Part shown: in pieces, positions 17,254-24,575 of the stretch
Layout of the letters: the number at the start of each line of letters is the position of its first letter
Position numbering within the stretch: position 1 is the stretch's first letter
Assembly (NCBI GenBank): GCA_900468285.1
Contig: UBTF01000014.1
Coordinates: forward strand, 154,059 to 218,058
Length of the DNA: 64,000 nt
Source: Hyphomicrobiales bacterium
Lineage (GTDB): Bacteria; Pseudomonadota; Alphaproteobacteria; Rhizobiales; Rhizobiaceae
Direction: 5' to 3'
Made by a program: the position numbers and the translations under genes
Notes under the pieces: generated by a model
What the model was told of the DNA's origin: nothing
Database searches by the model: none
What the model saw: the letters and a program-made list of their open reading frames with translations, nothing else

Positions 17254-17267
17254 GTTACAATTGCATT
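17254..17267 (-). promoter_or_regulatory. vir-box-like site upstream of the 16762-17112 gene
   Basis: Read on the minus strand this is AATGCAATTGTAAC, matching RYTNCAATTGNAAY at 13 of 14 positions with an intact CAATTG core; the reverse reading also scores 13. It lies in a noncoding gap, 142 bases before the start of the downstream gene. VirG-like regulator binding is inferred. Confidence 0.5.
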
Positions 17268-17275
17268 TGTTCGCT

Positions 17276-17653
17276 CTACGGGTGCCAGTCGACATATGTC
17301 GGCACCGACTGCCATATCACCGAGAAGATCGTGAAGTGAATTATCCCTATGGCGATCAAGAGAGTGATCGGCAAGACACCCGAATGCCATATCTCATCAA
17401 CACCGTTCAAACGGTCACGATCCCGGACCTGTCTTCCATCCTCCTTCTTAGACGGGGCCCGATTGACCAACCCGCGAGAGTTGTCGACGGACCTCATCCC
17501 TTTTGAGCTTTCGCAAGCTATTCTGGCCGTACCTCCGATTGACTGATCCTCGGGGGAAGACCCGCTTCTTCGCAGACACTCCGGTTCTTCGTTGCTCACC
17601 AGATAGAGATGGGATGGCCGCGCTGCTCTTTGTGAATTGGGGCAATCTGGCAT
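17276..17653 (-). CDS. Small tail-anchored membrane protein, unknown function
   Basis: This 125-residue protein has a long polar, charged N-terminal part (about 85 residues) and one membrane helix near the C terminus ('GVLPITLLIAIGIIHFTIFSVIW'), followed by 10 residues. The ATG is preceded by AAGGA at a spacing of 8, good evidence for translation. The tail resembles the protein at 2479-2814. It is the last gene of a minus-strand run: DUF1127, small membrane protein, cytochrome c, this gene. Function unknown. Confidence 0.6.
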   Translation of the reverse strand: MPDCPNSQRAARPSHLYLVSNEEPECLRRSGSSPEDQSIGGTARIACESSKGMRSVDNSRGLVNRAPSKKEDGRQVRDRDRLNGVDEIWHSGVLPITLLIAIGIIHFTIFSVIWQSVPTYVDWHP

Positions 17654-17733
17654 TGAGATTATCCTTAGGGGTCGCGAATAACGTTTGATGGCGGCGAAAT
17701 ATTTCGCTTGGCCACACTCTCCAGGCCGCGCCC

Positions 17734-18357
17734 CTAGCGTTGGCTTCCAGTTTCGGGAGGCGTCAGACGCAGCGTGTGAACCGGTACCGGCTCGGTCGGC
17801 CCTAATGGCCCAACCACTTGATTTTTTACAGGTTTGCGTGACTTGAGATATTCTACAAGTGCAGCAATGTCCTCGTCATGCAATCGAGCGAGATCCTGCC
17901 AGGGCATGACAGGGGAGAGCATTCGCCCATCCGGCCGTTCACCTGTTGTAAGCGCTTTTTTGAGGTCAGCACTCGACCATGAGCCTATGCCTGTTTCGAT
18001 ATCTGGGGTGATGTTTGGACCAATGACGGTCCCGGCAACAGGGTCCCAGAAGCCAACATCAGAACCGGATAAGGCCTTGCTGTCATCTCGCTTCCCCAGG
18101 AAGTGCCCCGGAGTATGACAATGTTCGCAATTGCCGAGCAGAGACAAATACGCGCCGCGGGCAATGAGATCAGCGTCTGGCTCTGCCTTGGCGCAAAGGG
18201 GACCAAGACATAGAGATGCGAGAAGCGTAACGCTTGCCAGCAGAACGCGCGGCGCCTTTAAAGTTCTTGAATGCACGGGATCCTCATGTACTGGGGTTTC
18301 ACTGTCCGGTGGATGAATCGAGAGGCCGGACATAGGGAACTGGTCAGACGTCGCCAT
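17734..18357 (-). CDS. Mono-haem c-type cytochrome
   Basis: This protein of about 207 residues has a hydrophobic export/anchor segment at about residues 38-57 ('APRVLLASVTLLASLCLG'), then a cytochrome c domain with CEHCH at 77-81 ('YLSLLGNCEHCHTPG'), 'GPNITPD.ETGIG.WS' and 'MLSPVMPWQDLARLHDEDIAALVEYL' with a likely distal Met. This is the pattern of cytochrome subunits serving alcohol/aldehyde dehydrogenases and related electron donors. The start at ATG 18357 overlaps the end of the preceding gene by 14 bases and has AAGG upstream. The electron donor is unknown; the di-heme peroxidase or the GMC oxidoreductase are candidates by proximity only. Confidence 0.82.
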   Translation of the reverse strand: MATSDQFPMSGLSIHPPDSETPVHEDPVHSRTLKAPRVLLASVTLLASLCLGPLCAKAEPDADLIARGAYLSLLGNCEHCHTPGHFLGKRDDSKALSGSDVGFWDPVAGTVIGPNITPDIETGIGSWSSADLKKALTTGERPDGRMLSPVMPWQDLARLHDEDIAALVEYLKSRKPVKNQVVGPLGPTEPVPVHTLRLTPPETGSQR

Positions 18358-18613
18358 CCTGACCTTCATCCAGGTGATTGCCTTGCCCGCGCTCACCGCC
18401 ATAGATCGGCATGACGGAGACGAGGCAACAGGCCGCGCCGAACGATAAGAACAGGCGCAACCAGAAAGAGGGCTTCGCCTCCTGCCGCTGCGCGCCTGCC
18501 GCTGCATTTGCCAAATGTCCGCGTCGGTCTTTGTCGAGCCCTTGTTCTCTCTGGTGAGAACTATTGAAAGCAACGACGTTGCTGATCGGCTTTGCCGGGC
18601 GCTCAAGAGACAT
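18344..18613 (-). CDS. Small single-span membrane protein, unknown function
   Basis: This 89-residue protein starts MSLERPAKPISNVV, and GGAGAG lies 10 bases before the ATG. A membrane segment near residues 52-70 ('FWLRLFLSFGAACCLVSVM') follows a polar N-terminal part. Its end overlaps the cytochrome c start by 14 bases, suggesting coupled translation and a shared role, perhaps as a partner of the cytochrome. No family is recognised. Confidence 0.6.
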   Translation of the reverse strand: MSLERPAKPISNVVAFNSSHQREQGLDKDRRGHLANAAAGAQRQEAKPSFWLRLFLSFGAACCLVSVMPIYGGERGQGNHLDEGQDGDV

Positions 18614-18630
18614 GATGAAGCATCTCTCCA

Positions 18631-18876
18631 TCACAAATCCCGATGCGACCGCGACGGAAACACAATCATAAATTCCAGGTCCTGCCGGTTGATTCCGATG
18701 TCCCGGAGGAGACGGTCATCGAGAGCGCGCAACTCCTCGTTATGTCTGGCCGTGGCTTGATACGAGCCAAGCCAGTCTGCTGTTCTGCGCAGCAGGCTTG
18801 CACATCGCTTGACGAGACCAGTACCCGAAACGGAGCCCGGCAGCACGACATCGTCCATTGATTTATCTAGCGCCAT
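18631..18876 (-). CDS. DUF1127 small protein
   Basis: This 81-residue protein has the C-terminal DUF1127 motif 'ARHNEELRALDDRLLRDIGINRQDLEF'. The ATG follows GGAG. DUF1127 proteins are abundant in Rhizobiaceae; some bind RNA and affect phosphate and carbon metabolism, but the role here is unknown. It leads the four-gene run that includes the cytochrome c. Confidence 0.85.
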   Translation of the reverse strand: MALDKSMDDVVLPGSVSGTGLVKRCASLLRRTADWLGSYQATARHNEELRALDDRLLRDIGINRQDLEFMIVFPSRSHRDL

Positions 18877-19008
18877 AAGAGTTCTCCAAGTTGTTCACTT
18901 GGGGCACTCTGGCAGCGTAAAATTTTAAGTTGATTGCCAAACAGGCAGATCGGTTGCAGACGAAATACGCGTTGCTTGCTTTGAATGAATGGCTTCATCT
19001 CAGCACTG

Positions 19009-20217
19009 TCACGCAAACTGGACGATTATTTCTTCGACCTGCCTTATGCCGGCATGTCCCGAGACACGTAAGGTCTGGTTGTCTATGCGCAAACTACGCC
19101 TGGATTCGATCAGTGCGCGAAGCGCTTCTTCCAGTTCGACCTGCGCCAGTGCCTGCCCCAGACACCGATGTTCGCCATCTCCATAGACAGGATGCCATCT
19201 TGGCCGTTCGCGGTGGAGATCAAACTCGCCCGGATGAGGAAATTGAAGTGGGTCACGAAGCGCGGACATCGTGGACAGAAGCAGTACGCTTCCCCTTAGG
19301 ATCATGTGGCCTTCTATATCGATATCCTCGACCACGAGGCGGGGAATGGATGCGACGGCCGGTTCCAATCGCAACGATTCGGCGACCGCTGGCGCAATCA
19401 GGCGGTCGTCTTCCTGGATCGCGCTCCAGATATCCGGCCTTTCAAGCAATAGTCCTGTCTGGATGACAATCGCGGCGCGTGTCGTATCCGTGCCCCCGAG
19501 AACCACGGAAACCAGTTGCATCACGGCCTCGGCGGGAGAAAGATCAGCATTCGCATCCACACTTGCTACATACTGGGAAAGGAAATCATCCTGTGGTTTC
19601 CTGCGTCGTTCGGCCATGAGATTTTCGCAATAGGATACGAGTTGACGCGTGGCCTCTTCCATCTCTGGAACATCCTCAGCGCCCCAAGACGTGGTCAGGA
19701 CCTTCGATACCCGGTAGGCCAACGATGTGAACAATGGAATGTCCGACTGGGAAATGCCCAGAATGGCGGCAAGGGTTACGGCCGGTATTGCAGCGGCAAA
19801 ATCATCGCGAAGCTTGAATCCTTCAGCGTGAGCGTCGCTGTCGATGATGCCCTGTGCGAGCCTTCGAACCTCTGGTCTGACGCGTTCCATCAAGCTAAAG
19901 GAGAAGCATTTCGCCATCGCCTGTCGCCGCCGCCGGTGTACCTCGCCGTTGGAGAACAACATGCTGTTCGCTGCGAGCTCGACGAGCGGACCTGCTGTTA
20001 TGCCGCGAGCATATAGCAATTCGGTCTCTAGTTGCTTCGTCTTTGGATCCTTCACGAACCTCTGAACATCGTGGCGTCTCAATAAGAGATGCGCACCGTC
20101 TTCTCTCTTCAAAAAGGGAACGACGGAGCGATATTCGGCGAATGTCTCATGAGGTTGGGCGTTGAGCTCACGGAAACCAAGAACAGGCGGACTGGCGACT
20201 GGAGATGAGTAGGTCAA
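19009..20217 (-). CDS. Cytochrome P450
   Basis: This protein of about 402 residues has the P450 signatures: I-helix 'VVLGGTDTTRAA', the ExxR motif 'AESLRLEPAV', and the haem loop 'YGDGEHRCLGQALAQVELEEAL' with the Cys ligand. It is a soluble bacterial P450 of the CYP101/CYP103-like size. The frame is open upstream to a TTG at 20259, but another TTG at 20217 has AAGGA at a spacing of 7 and gives a start close to that of the neighbouring P450, so it is preferred. No ferredoxin gene is adjacent. Agrobacterium Ti plasmids carry two VirG-controlled P450s (virH1/virH2, phenolic O-demethylation); this pair may be comparable (inference). Confidence 0.88.
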   Translation of the reverse strand: MTYSSPVASPPVLGFRELNAQPHETFAEYRSVVPFLKREDGAHLLLRRHDVQRFVKDPKTKQLETELLYARGITAGPLVELAANSMLFSNGEVHRRRRQAMAKCFSFSLMERVRPEVRRLAQGIIDSDAHAEGFKLRDDFAAAIPAVTLAAILGISQSDIPLFTSLAYRVSKVLTTSWGAEDVPEMEEATRQLVSYCENLMAERRRKPQDDFLSQYVASVDANADLSPAEAVMQLVSVVLGGTDTTRAAIVIQTGLLLERPDIWSAIQEDDRLIAPAVAESLRLEPAVASIPRLVVEDIDIEGHMILRGSVLLLSTMSALRDPLQFPHPGEFDLHRERPRWHPVYGDGEHRCLGQALAQVELEEALRALIESRRSLRIDNQTLRVSGHAGIRQVEEIIVQFA

Positions 20218-20292
20218 ATGCGGTTCCTTCGATAACGAGACCGCTTTTTTGCCATTCAATCCGACGCGCTCATTACATGGCCGCGAAATACG

Positions 20293-20306
20293 ATTGCATT
20301 TGACAT
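20293..20306 (-). promoter_or_regulatory. vir-box-like site upstream of the minus-strand P450
   Basis: The minus strand reads ATGTCAAATGCAAT, matching RYTNCAATTGNAAY at 12 of 14 positions. It lies 76 bases upstream of the TTG start chosen for the P450, a spacing similar to the other candidates in this region. Confidence 0.4.
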
Positions 20307-20641
20307 GAGCATCTCTGGAGGAGCGTCTGTATCTGCCTCTACGCTGCGAATGTTAGATCACCTCGAGGGCCTACAAAGCCCACGATAAGGCTTGATGTCC
20401 GGCACTGGCGTGTTGTCGTAACAATCCATTCCGCTGAAGGGCAGCGCTTTCCGTTGATGGAGAGCCGAGCAATGGAGGCTTTTAGGCGCGTCCGGCATGT
20501 TTGAAGCCGGTCGGTTTCTTTTGCGCTTCAGTGGACGGGTGCACGATTACCGTTGTCATCGGGACACCTTTTGCAACGGCCTGTCGGCACATGCCCATCC
20601 CATCCGCTGCGATCCCGAAACATCGTCATGCGCTTGTCTTG

Positions 20642-20655
20642 GTTACATCTGAAAC
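20642..20655 (+). promoter_or_regulatory. vir-box-like site upstream of the plus-strand P450
   Basis: GTTACATCTGAAAC matches RYTNCAATTGNAAY at 12 of 14 positions and the TNCAATTGAAAY form at 10 of 12. It lies 91 bases upstream of the P450 ATG. AT-rich DNA (ATATTTGATAATATCGAT) follows between the site and the gene, as expected for a promoter. Confidence 0.45.
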
Positions 20656-20745
20656 CTTATGCAACTCGACAAATTTGATATATTTGATAATATCGATACA
20701 AATATTTTTTGTGCCAGACGGCATATCTTACGAGTAGGAGACATT

Positions 20746-21915
20746 ATGCTGACGATCGCAGAGCTTAACGCCAATCCCCAGGCCGCTTTCAAACGCTGGC
20801 GCTCGAAGAGCCCTGTTGTGGATTATGAGGGGGGCGGTCTGTTCGTTCTTCGCCATGCCGATGTCGTTCAGCTGAGTTCAGACCCACGCATTGTCGCAAC
20901 AGAAGCTGCGATACCGGAATCCAGAGGTGTTACCGAGGGGATCCTGCATGAGTTTTTCAGCCTTGGCATGTTGACGGCAAACGGAGCGCCTCACGAAAGA
21001 CGCAGGTCCATCATGTCCCGCGCTCTTTCAACCGTTTTGGCCAAGGAACTGCGTGCTAGTGTCCGAAACGCGACCGAAGACTTGATCGATGCTGTCTACG
21101 CGCAGGGCACCGCTGAATTCGTCAGCCAGTTTGCCGACAAGATTCCCGTTCTTGCTCTGGCAGGTATCCTCGGCGTTTCTAAGGAAGAGCGTGCCGTATT
21201 CGTTTCGCATGTGGGTGAGTTGAGCCGGTTCTTCAGTCCCACCTCGACAACTGCCGACGTCGCAAAATCGGCTGAGGCGGCAGCGTTCCTTCGCGATTAC
21301 CTGATGCGAAAAATGGCTCAGTCGCACACTGGCGCAGGTTTCATGGATGCTATCAAGGAAGCGGCAGAGGATGCGGGCGTGAGCGCTGTGGAAGCAGCTA
21401 TCCAGATCATTCAACTCATCATAGGGGGAAACGAGTCCGTGCGGGCCGCTATCGTCGCACAGACATCTCTTCTTTTGCTTCATAAAAGCCAATGGAATGC
21501 GGTTTGTGAGGATCAAAGTCTTGTGGCCGCAGCTGTGAGCGAAGCGATGCGTTATCAGCCCGGAATTGCCGGAATGGTACGCGCGACTGCGGATGAAATC
21601 GAGTTGCATGGACACATAATCCCCGCACATACGCTGCTGATCTTATCGACAATATCGGCGTTGAGAGACGAAACAGTCTACCAGCATCCTGATACATTCA
21701 ACATTCACCGGGATGACCTTTCGCGAGACCATCTCGCATTTGGTGCCGGGGCACATCGATGCGTCGCTGATCATCTGGCACGAATCGAGCTGGAAGAGTG
21801 TCTATCGGTTTTCACACGAAGACTGCCGAAGCTGCGACTGGAAGACCTACCAGTTTTCAACGGCCATATCTTTGTTCGCATGCCGAGCCACTTCTGTGTC
21901 AGTTGGCCCGTCTGA
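20746..21915 (+). CDS. Cytochrome P450 with altered haem-loop glycine
   Basis: This 389-residue P450 begins MLTIAELNANPQAAF, after the good ribosome binding site TAGGAG. Motifs: I-helix 'LIIGGNESVRAA' (the usual acid-Thr pair reads Glu-Ser), ExxR 'SEAMRYQPG', and haem loop 'FGAGAHRCVADHLARIELEE', where the Gly that normally follows C-x is Ala. It is paralogous to the divergent P450 (shared 'ELNA.P...F' start, 'LSTISALRD' and 'IELEE'). It may O-demethylate or hydroxylate phenolics by analogy with VirH proteins; this is inference. The two P450 genes share a 528-base divergent control region with two vir-box-like sites. Confidence 0.87.
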   Translation: MLTIAELNANPQAAFKRWRSKSPVVDYEGGGLFVLRHADVVQLSSDPRIVATEAAIPESRGVTEGILHEFFSLGMLTANGAPHERRRSIMSRALSTVLAKELRASVRNATEDLIDAVYAQGTAEFVSQFADKIPVLALAGILGVSKEERAVFVSHVGELSRFFSPTSTTADVAKSAEAAAFLRDYLMRKMAQSHTGAGFMDAIKEAAEDAGVSAVEAAIQIIQLIIGGNESVRAAIVAQTSLLLLHKSQWNAVCEDQSLVAAAVSEAMRYQPGIAGMVRATADEIELHGHIIPAHTLLILSTISALRDETVYQHPDTFNIHRDDLSRDHLAFGAGAHRCVADHLARIELEECLSVFTRRLPKLRLEDLPVFNGHIFVRMPSHFCVSWPV

Positions 21916-22008
21916 GAACCAACCAAAAATCATCGGCACGCGGCGATTGCGCGCTTTACGCAAGCTTTAAATGTCTCCGCAGTTTCAAGGATGCGCAACT
22001 TGTAAGCG

Positions 22009-23307
22009 CTAAATCGCCAAACCTTCGTCGCGCGCCGATCTGTATCGCACAGCCGATGGCCTCACGGTTACATAAGCGCCCAACAGGAAAATGCCGACGG
22101 CGACCGCAAGCAGATAGTACATGTGGGACAAGGGCGAGGTCGGGAGAAGGGCACCGATTACGACTGGTGTAAGCCCGCCGAACACTGCGAATGTAACGTT
22201 ATACGCCAGCGAGATGCCGGTGAAACGGACACTGCTTGGAAATGCCCGAACCATGAAGCATGGGATCGCTCCAACCATGCCATTGAAAAAAGACGACAGG
22301 CCGTAGAGCAGATAAACATTGCCCGTCGCGGGATCTACGTCGGAGTAGAACAGGTAATTGGCCGCTGCGAAAGGAAGACTGGCAAACACGAAATATCTGC
22401 CGAGGCCGACCCGATCGGCCACGTAGCCCGCGCAAATGCCACCCACACAAACAAAGGGCGATCCGAAGGCTGAAATCGCAAGTGCCGCCTGGGGATCGAA
22501 ATGGTACTGCTTTTGAAGGATCAGCGGCGTCATAAGTGTCGTGACAATCACGACAGCCGACAGGATCCATGTCGCAACCACCGAAATCGAAAGCGCCTCC
22601 CAGTGACTGCGCAACACGACCAGAATCGGCAGCCGCTTTACAGCGGCACGCTGCTCTCGAGCCCTTAGGAACACGGGTGTTTCGCTGAGCCACCGCCGCA
22701 AGATGGCGCCCAACAGTCCCAGAACCCCTGCCACGACAAATGGGACACGCCAGCCATAATCAAGCATGGCGGCAGGAGAGAAGTAACTGTGCACCGCCAT
22801 CGTGACCAGAGAAGCCATCAAGACACCGGCAATGAGAGATGAACTCATGAAGCTGCAAGCCAGCGCGAGATGACGAGGAGCAACGTGTTCCGCGACGAAT
22901 GTCCAGGCACCGGGAGCTTCGCCTCCAATTGCGACGCCCTGCATCATGCGCAGGAAGACCAGAAGGAGTGGCGCCAGCCAACCGGCCGTCGAATAACTCG
23001 GGATCAACGCAATACCGGTTGTCGCAAAAGCCATGAGCAGGATCGAAAAAAGGAAAACCTGCTTACGGCCGGAGCGGTCTCCAAAATGGGCCATGAGGAG
23101 ACCACCCAGCGGGCGAAAGACGTACCCAGCGGCAAAAATGCCGAGCACATGAACGTCCGCCAACCATTCCGGAGTGTCCGGCGGGAAAAAATTCTTGCTG
23201 ATAACGGGGGCAAGAAAGAGAAATATGACGAAGTCGAAAAACTCCAGTGCGCCACCAATCCCGGAAAGCGCCAAGAGACGAGGAAGCCGTGTAACACTAC
23301 TTGCCAT
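22009..23307 (-). CDS. MHS-family (MFS) metabolite:proton symporter
   Basis: This 432-residue protein has 12 predicted membrane segments and MHS-type motifs: 'GGALEFFDFVIFLFLAPVISKNFFP' near the N terminus, the loop 'GGLLMAHFGDRSGRKQVF', and 'RMMQGVAIGGEAPGAW'. Relatives (ProP, KgtP, ShiA, PcaT) import organic acids such as shikimate, dicarboxylates and aromatic acids. A phenolic or aromatic acid would fit this locus (inference). The gene converges with the plus-strand P450 and has a vir-box-like site 107 bases upstream of its ATG. Confidence 0.88.
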   Translation of the reverse strand: MASSVTRLPRLLALSGIGGALEFFDFVIFLFLAPVISKNFFPPDTPEWLADVHVLGIFAAGYVFRPLGGLLMAHFGDRSGRKQVFLFSILLMAFATTGIALIPSYSTAGWLAPLLLVFLRMMQGVAIGGEAPGAWTFVAEHVAPRHLALACSFMSSSLIAGVLMASLVTMAVHSYFSPAAMLDYGWRVPFVVAGVLGLLGAILRRWLSETPVFLRAREQRAAVKRLPILVVLRSHWEALSISVVATWILSAVVIVTTLMTPLILQKQYHFDPQAALAISAFGSPFVCVGGICAGYVADRVGLGRYFVFASLPFAAANYLFYSDVDPATGNVYLLYGLSSFFNGMVGAIPCFMVRAFPSSVRFTGISLAYNVTFAVFGGLTPVVIGALLPTSPLSHMYYLLAVAVGIFLLGAYVTVRPSAVRYRSARDEGLAI

Positions 23308-23413
23308 GGGCGCCCCCTGAAAACATCAGCACAATCTCGTTGCCCGATACGCAACGGGAAATCCAAATTCAAGCAGCTGCCCGCAATTTCTTGGATTAAT
23401 CGGCGCTAAAGTC

Positions 23414-23427
23414 ATTTCAACTGTAAC
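23414..23427 (-). promoter_or_regulatory. vir-box-like site upstream of the MHS transporter
   Basis: The minus strand reads GTTACAGTTGAAAT, matching RYTNCAATTGNAAY at 13 of 14 positions (one A to G in the core). It lies in the short gap between the deformylase stop and the transporter start, 107 bases upstream of the latter, in the correct orientation. Confidence 0.55.
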
Positions 23428-23444
23428 ATGCCGCGCAGCCGGTG

Positions 23445-23909
23445 TCAGAACTCTTCTGGCGAGACATGATCAGTGATGAGTAAGCCATTGAGATGGTCGA
23501 TTTCATGCTGCAAACAAATTGCCAGCAAACCATGAGCCATTATCTCACAGGCCTTGCCATCGAGGGATCGGTACCGGACGTGAACATGTGTCGGGCGCTT
23601 CACATTCACCATCACGCCCGGAAGTGACAGGCAACCTTCGCGGAAAACACCCGGCTCCCCGCTTGCTTCAATGATCTCCGGATTGATGAAAATTTGTGGA
23701 CCGGGCGGGTCTCCGCTGGGAAGGTCAACTACGATAACTTGCTTGAGAACCCCTATCTGAACGGCAGCGAGCCCTACGCCCCCTGCGGCGTACATCGTAT
23801 CAAGCATATCCTTGACCAGCGCGCCAATCGTCCGATCCTCCAGCGACACGGGCTGAGACCGTTGCCTGAGTATCCGGTTGAGAGATGAAACAATTTTCCG
23901 AACGGTCAA
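23445..23909 (-). CDS. def: Peptide deformylase (accessory copy)
   Basis: This protein of about 154 residues has the three PDF motifs: 'GGVGLAAVQIG', 'EGCLSLPG' and 'HEIDHLNG' (Cys and two His zinc/iron ligands, catalytic Glu). It removes the formyl group from nascent proteins. The N terminus reads TVRKIVSSLNRILRQRS, so the usual 'PDP.LR' is altered. The likely start is TTG 23909, with AAGGAG 10 bases upstream; a GTG three codons earlier sits only one base after that AAGGAG. Rhizobia usually carry several def genes, and this is not the def-fmt housekeeping arrangement: the neighbours are the transporter and a DUF1127 gene. Confidence 0.85.
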   Translation of the reverse strand: MTVRKIVSSLNRILRQRSQPVSLEDRTIGALVKDMLDTMYAAGGVGLAAVQIGVLKQVIVVDLPSGDPPGPQIFINPEIIEASGEPGVFREGCLSLPGVMVNVKRPTHVHVRYRSLDGKACEIMAHGLLAICLQHEIDHLNGLLITDHVSPEEF

Positions 23910-24064
23910 GCGGTGCACTCCTTGTCACGCGCGATGGCTGATCACGCAAAGACCAGGAATGTGGGAGATAATTCGCACCGATTGATTTTAGAAATCTGCC
24001 ATGAGACTTCAGCTGAAATGCCATCAGCTCTTTTGAGAATCTATAGTCGCCGCCGGATCGGCCG

Positions 24065-24078
24065 CCTACAACTGTAAT
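24065..24078 (+). promoter_or_regulatory. vir-box-like site upstream of a DUF1127 gene
   Basis: CCTACAACTGTAAT matches RYTNCAATTGNAAY at 12 of 14 positions (11 of 12 in the TNCAATTGNAAY part). It lies about 100 bases before the ATG at 24179 and shares the TACA-N2-TGTA symmetry of the transporter site. Confidence 0.4.
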
Positions 24079-24178
24079 CAAGATCAGCAGGTGTGAAACG
24101 TCGCATTAGCCTTAAATGCCCAAATAATCATCGTCCATTGCACGTCTTTTAGGCGTCTGGACTTTTCTGAAGGCATTT

Positions 24179-24379
24179 ATGGAGAGCATGATGATAACTC
24201 AACACCTATCCGTATTGCGATTGCGCGATCTTATCACGACAGTCATGCGTAAAAGAAAGCTGAGAGCGGCCATGAACCGTCTGGAAGAGCTGGACGATTA
24301 CTTGCTCAATGACATCGGAATCGGCCGGTGTGACATCGAAAACACCGTGCGCTTTGGCCGTCGAGGATACACAAAATAA
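24179..24379 (+). CDS. DUF1127 small protein
   Basis: This 66-residue protein has the DUF1127 motif 'RLEELDDYLLNDIGIGRCDIENTVRFGR' after a basic N-terminal helix. Three ATGs lie close together (24179, 24188, 24191); AAGG precedes the first and GGAGAG the later ones, so the start is uncertain by four codons. It is the second DUF1127 gene within 6 kb. It is followed by a strong hairpin terminator about 120 bases downstream. Confidence 0.85.
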   Translation: MESMMITQHLSVLRLRDLITTVMRKRKLRAAMNRLEELDDYLLNDIGIGRCDIENTVRFGRRGYTK

Positions 24380-24495
24380 ATGGTCCCAGTCGGCATTTGC
24401 ATACTGCACAACTTAGGGATCGCGACATCACTTTGAGGACTTCGGAGATCCGGCAAGACTGCCTACAAGTAAAGTGCTTACACCATTACGAAATT

Positions 24496-24538
24496 GCAGC
24501 CCTTGACGTCCACATCCGACTTCAAGGGCTGCGTTTTG
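24496..24538 (+). terminator. Rho-independent terminator
   Basis: GCAGCCCTTGA and TCAAGGGCTGC form a perfect 11-bp stem with a 15-base loop, followed by GTTTTGCTT. It most likely ends the DUF1127 transcript and may also serve the convergent esterase gene. Confidence 0.75.
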
Positions 24539-24575
24539 CTTGCCAGGCGTTTTAAGCGGAGCGCAGCTTGTTCAA

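Noticed and set aside
18930..19466. 178-codon plus-strand frame
   Set aside because: It is antisense to the P450 C-terminal region and carries no motif.
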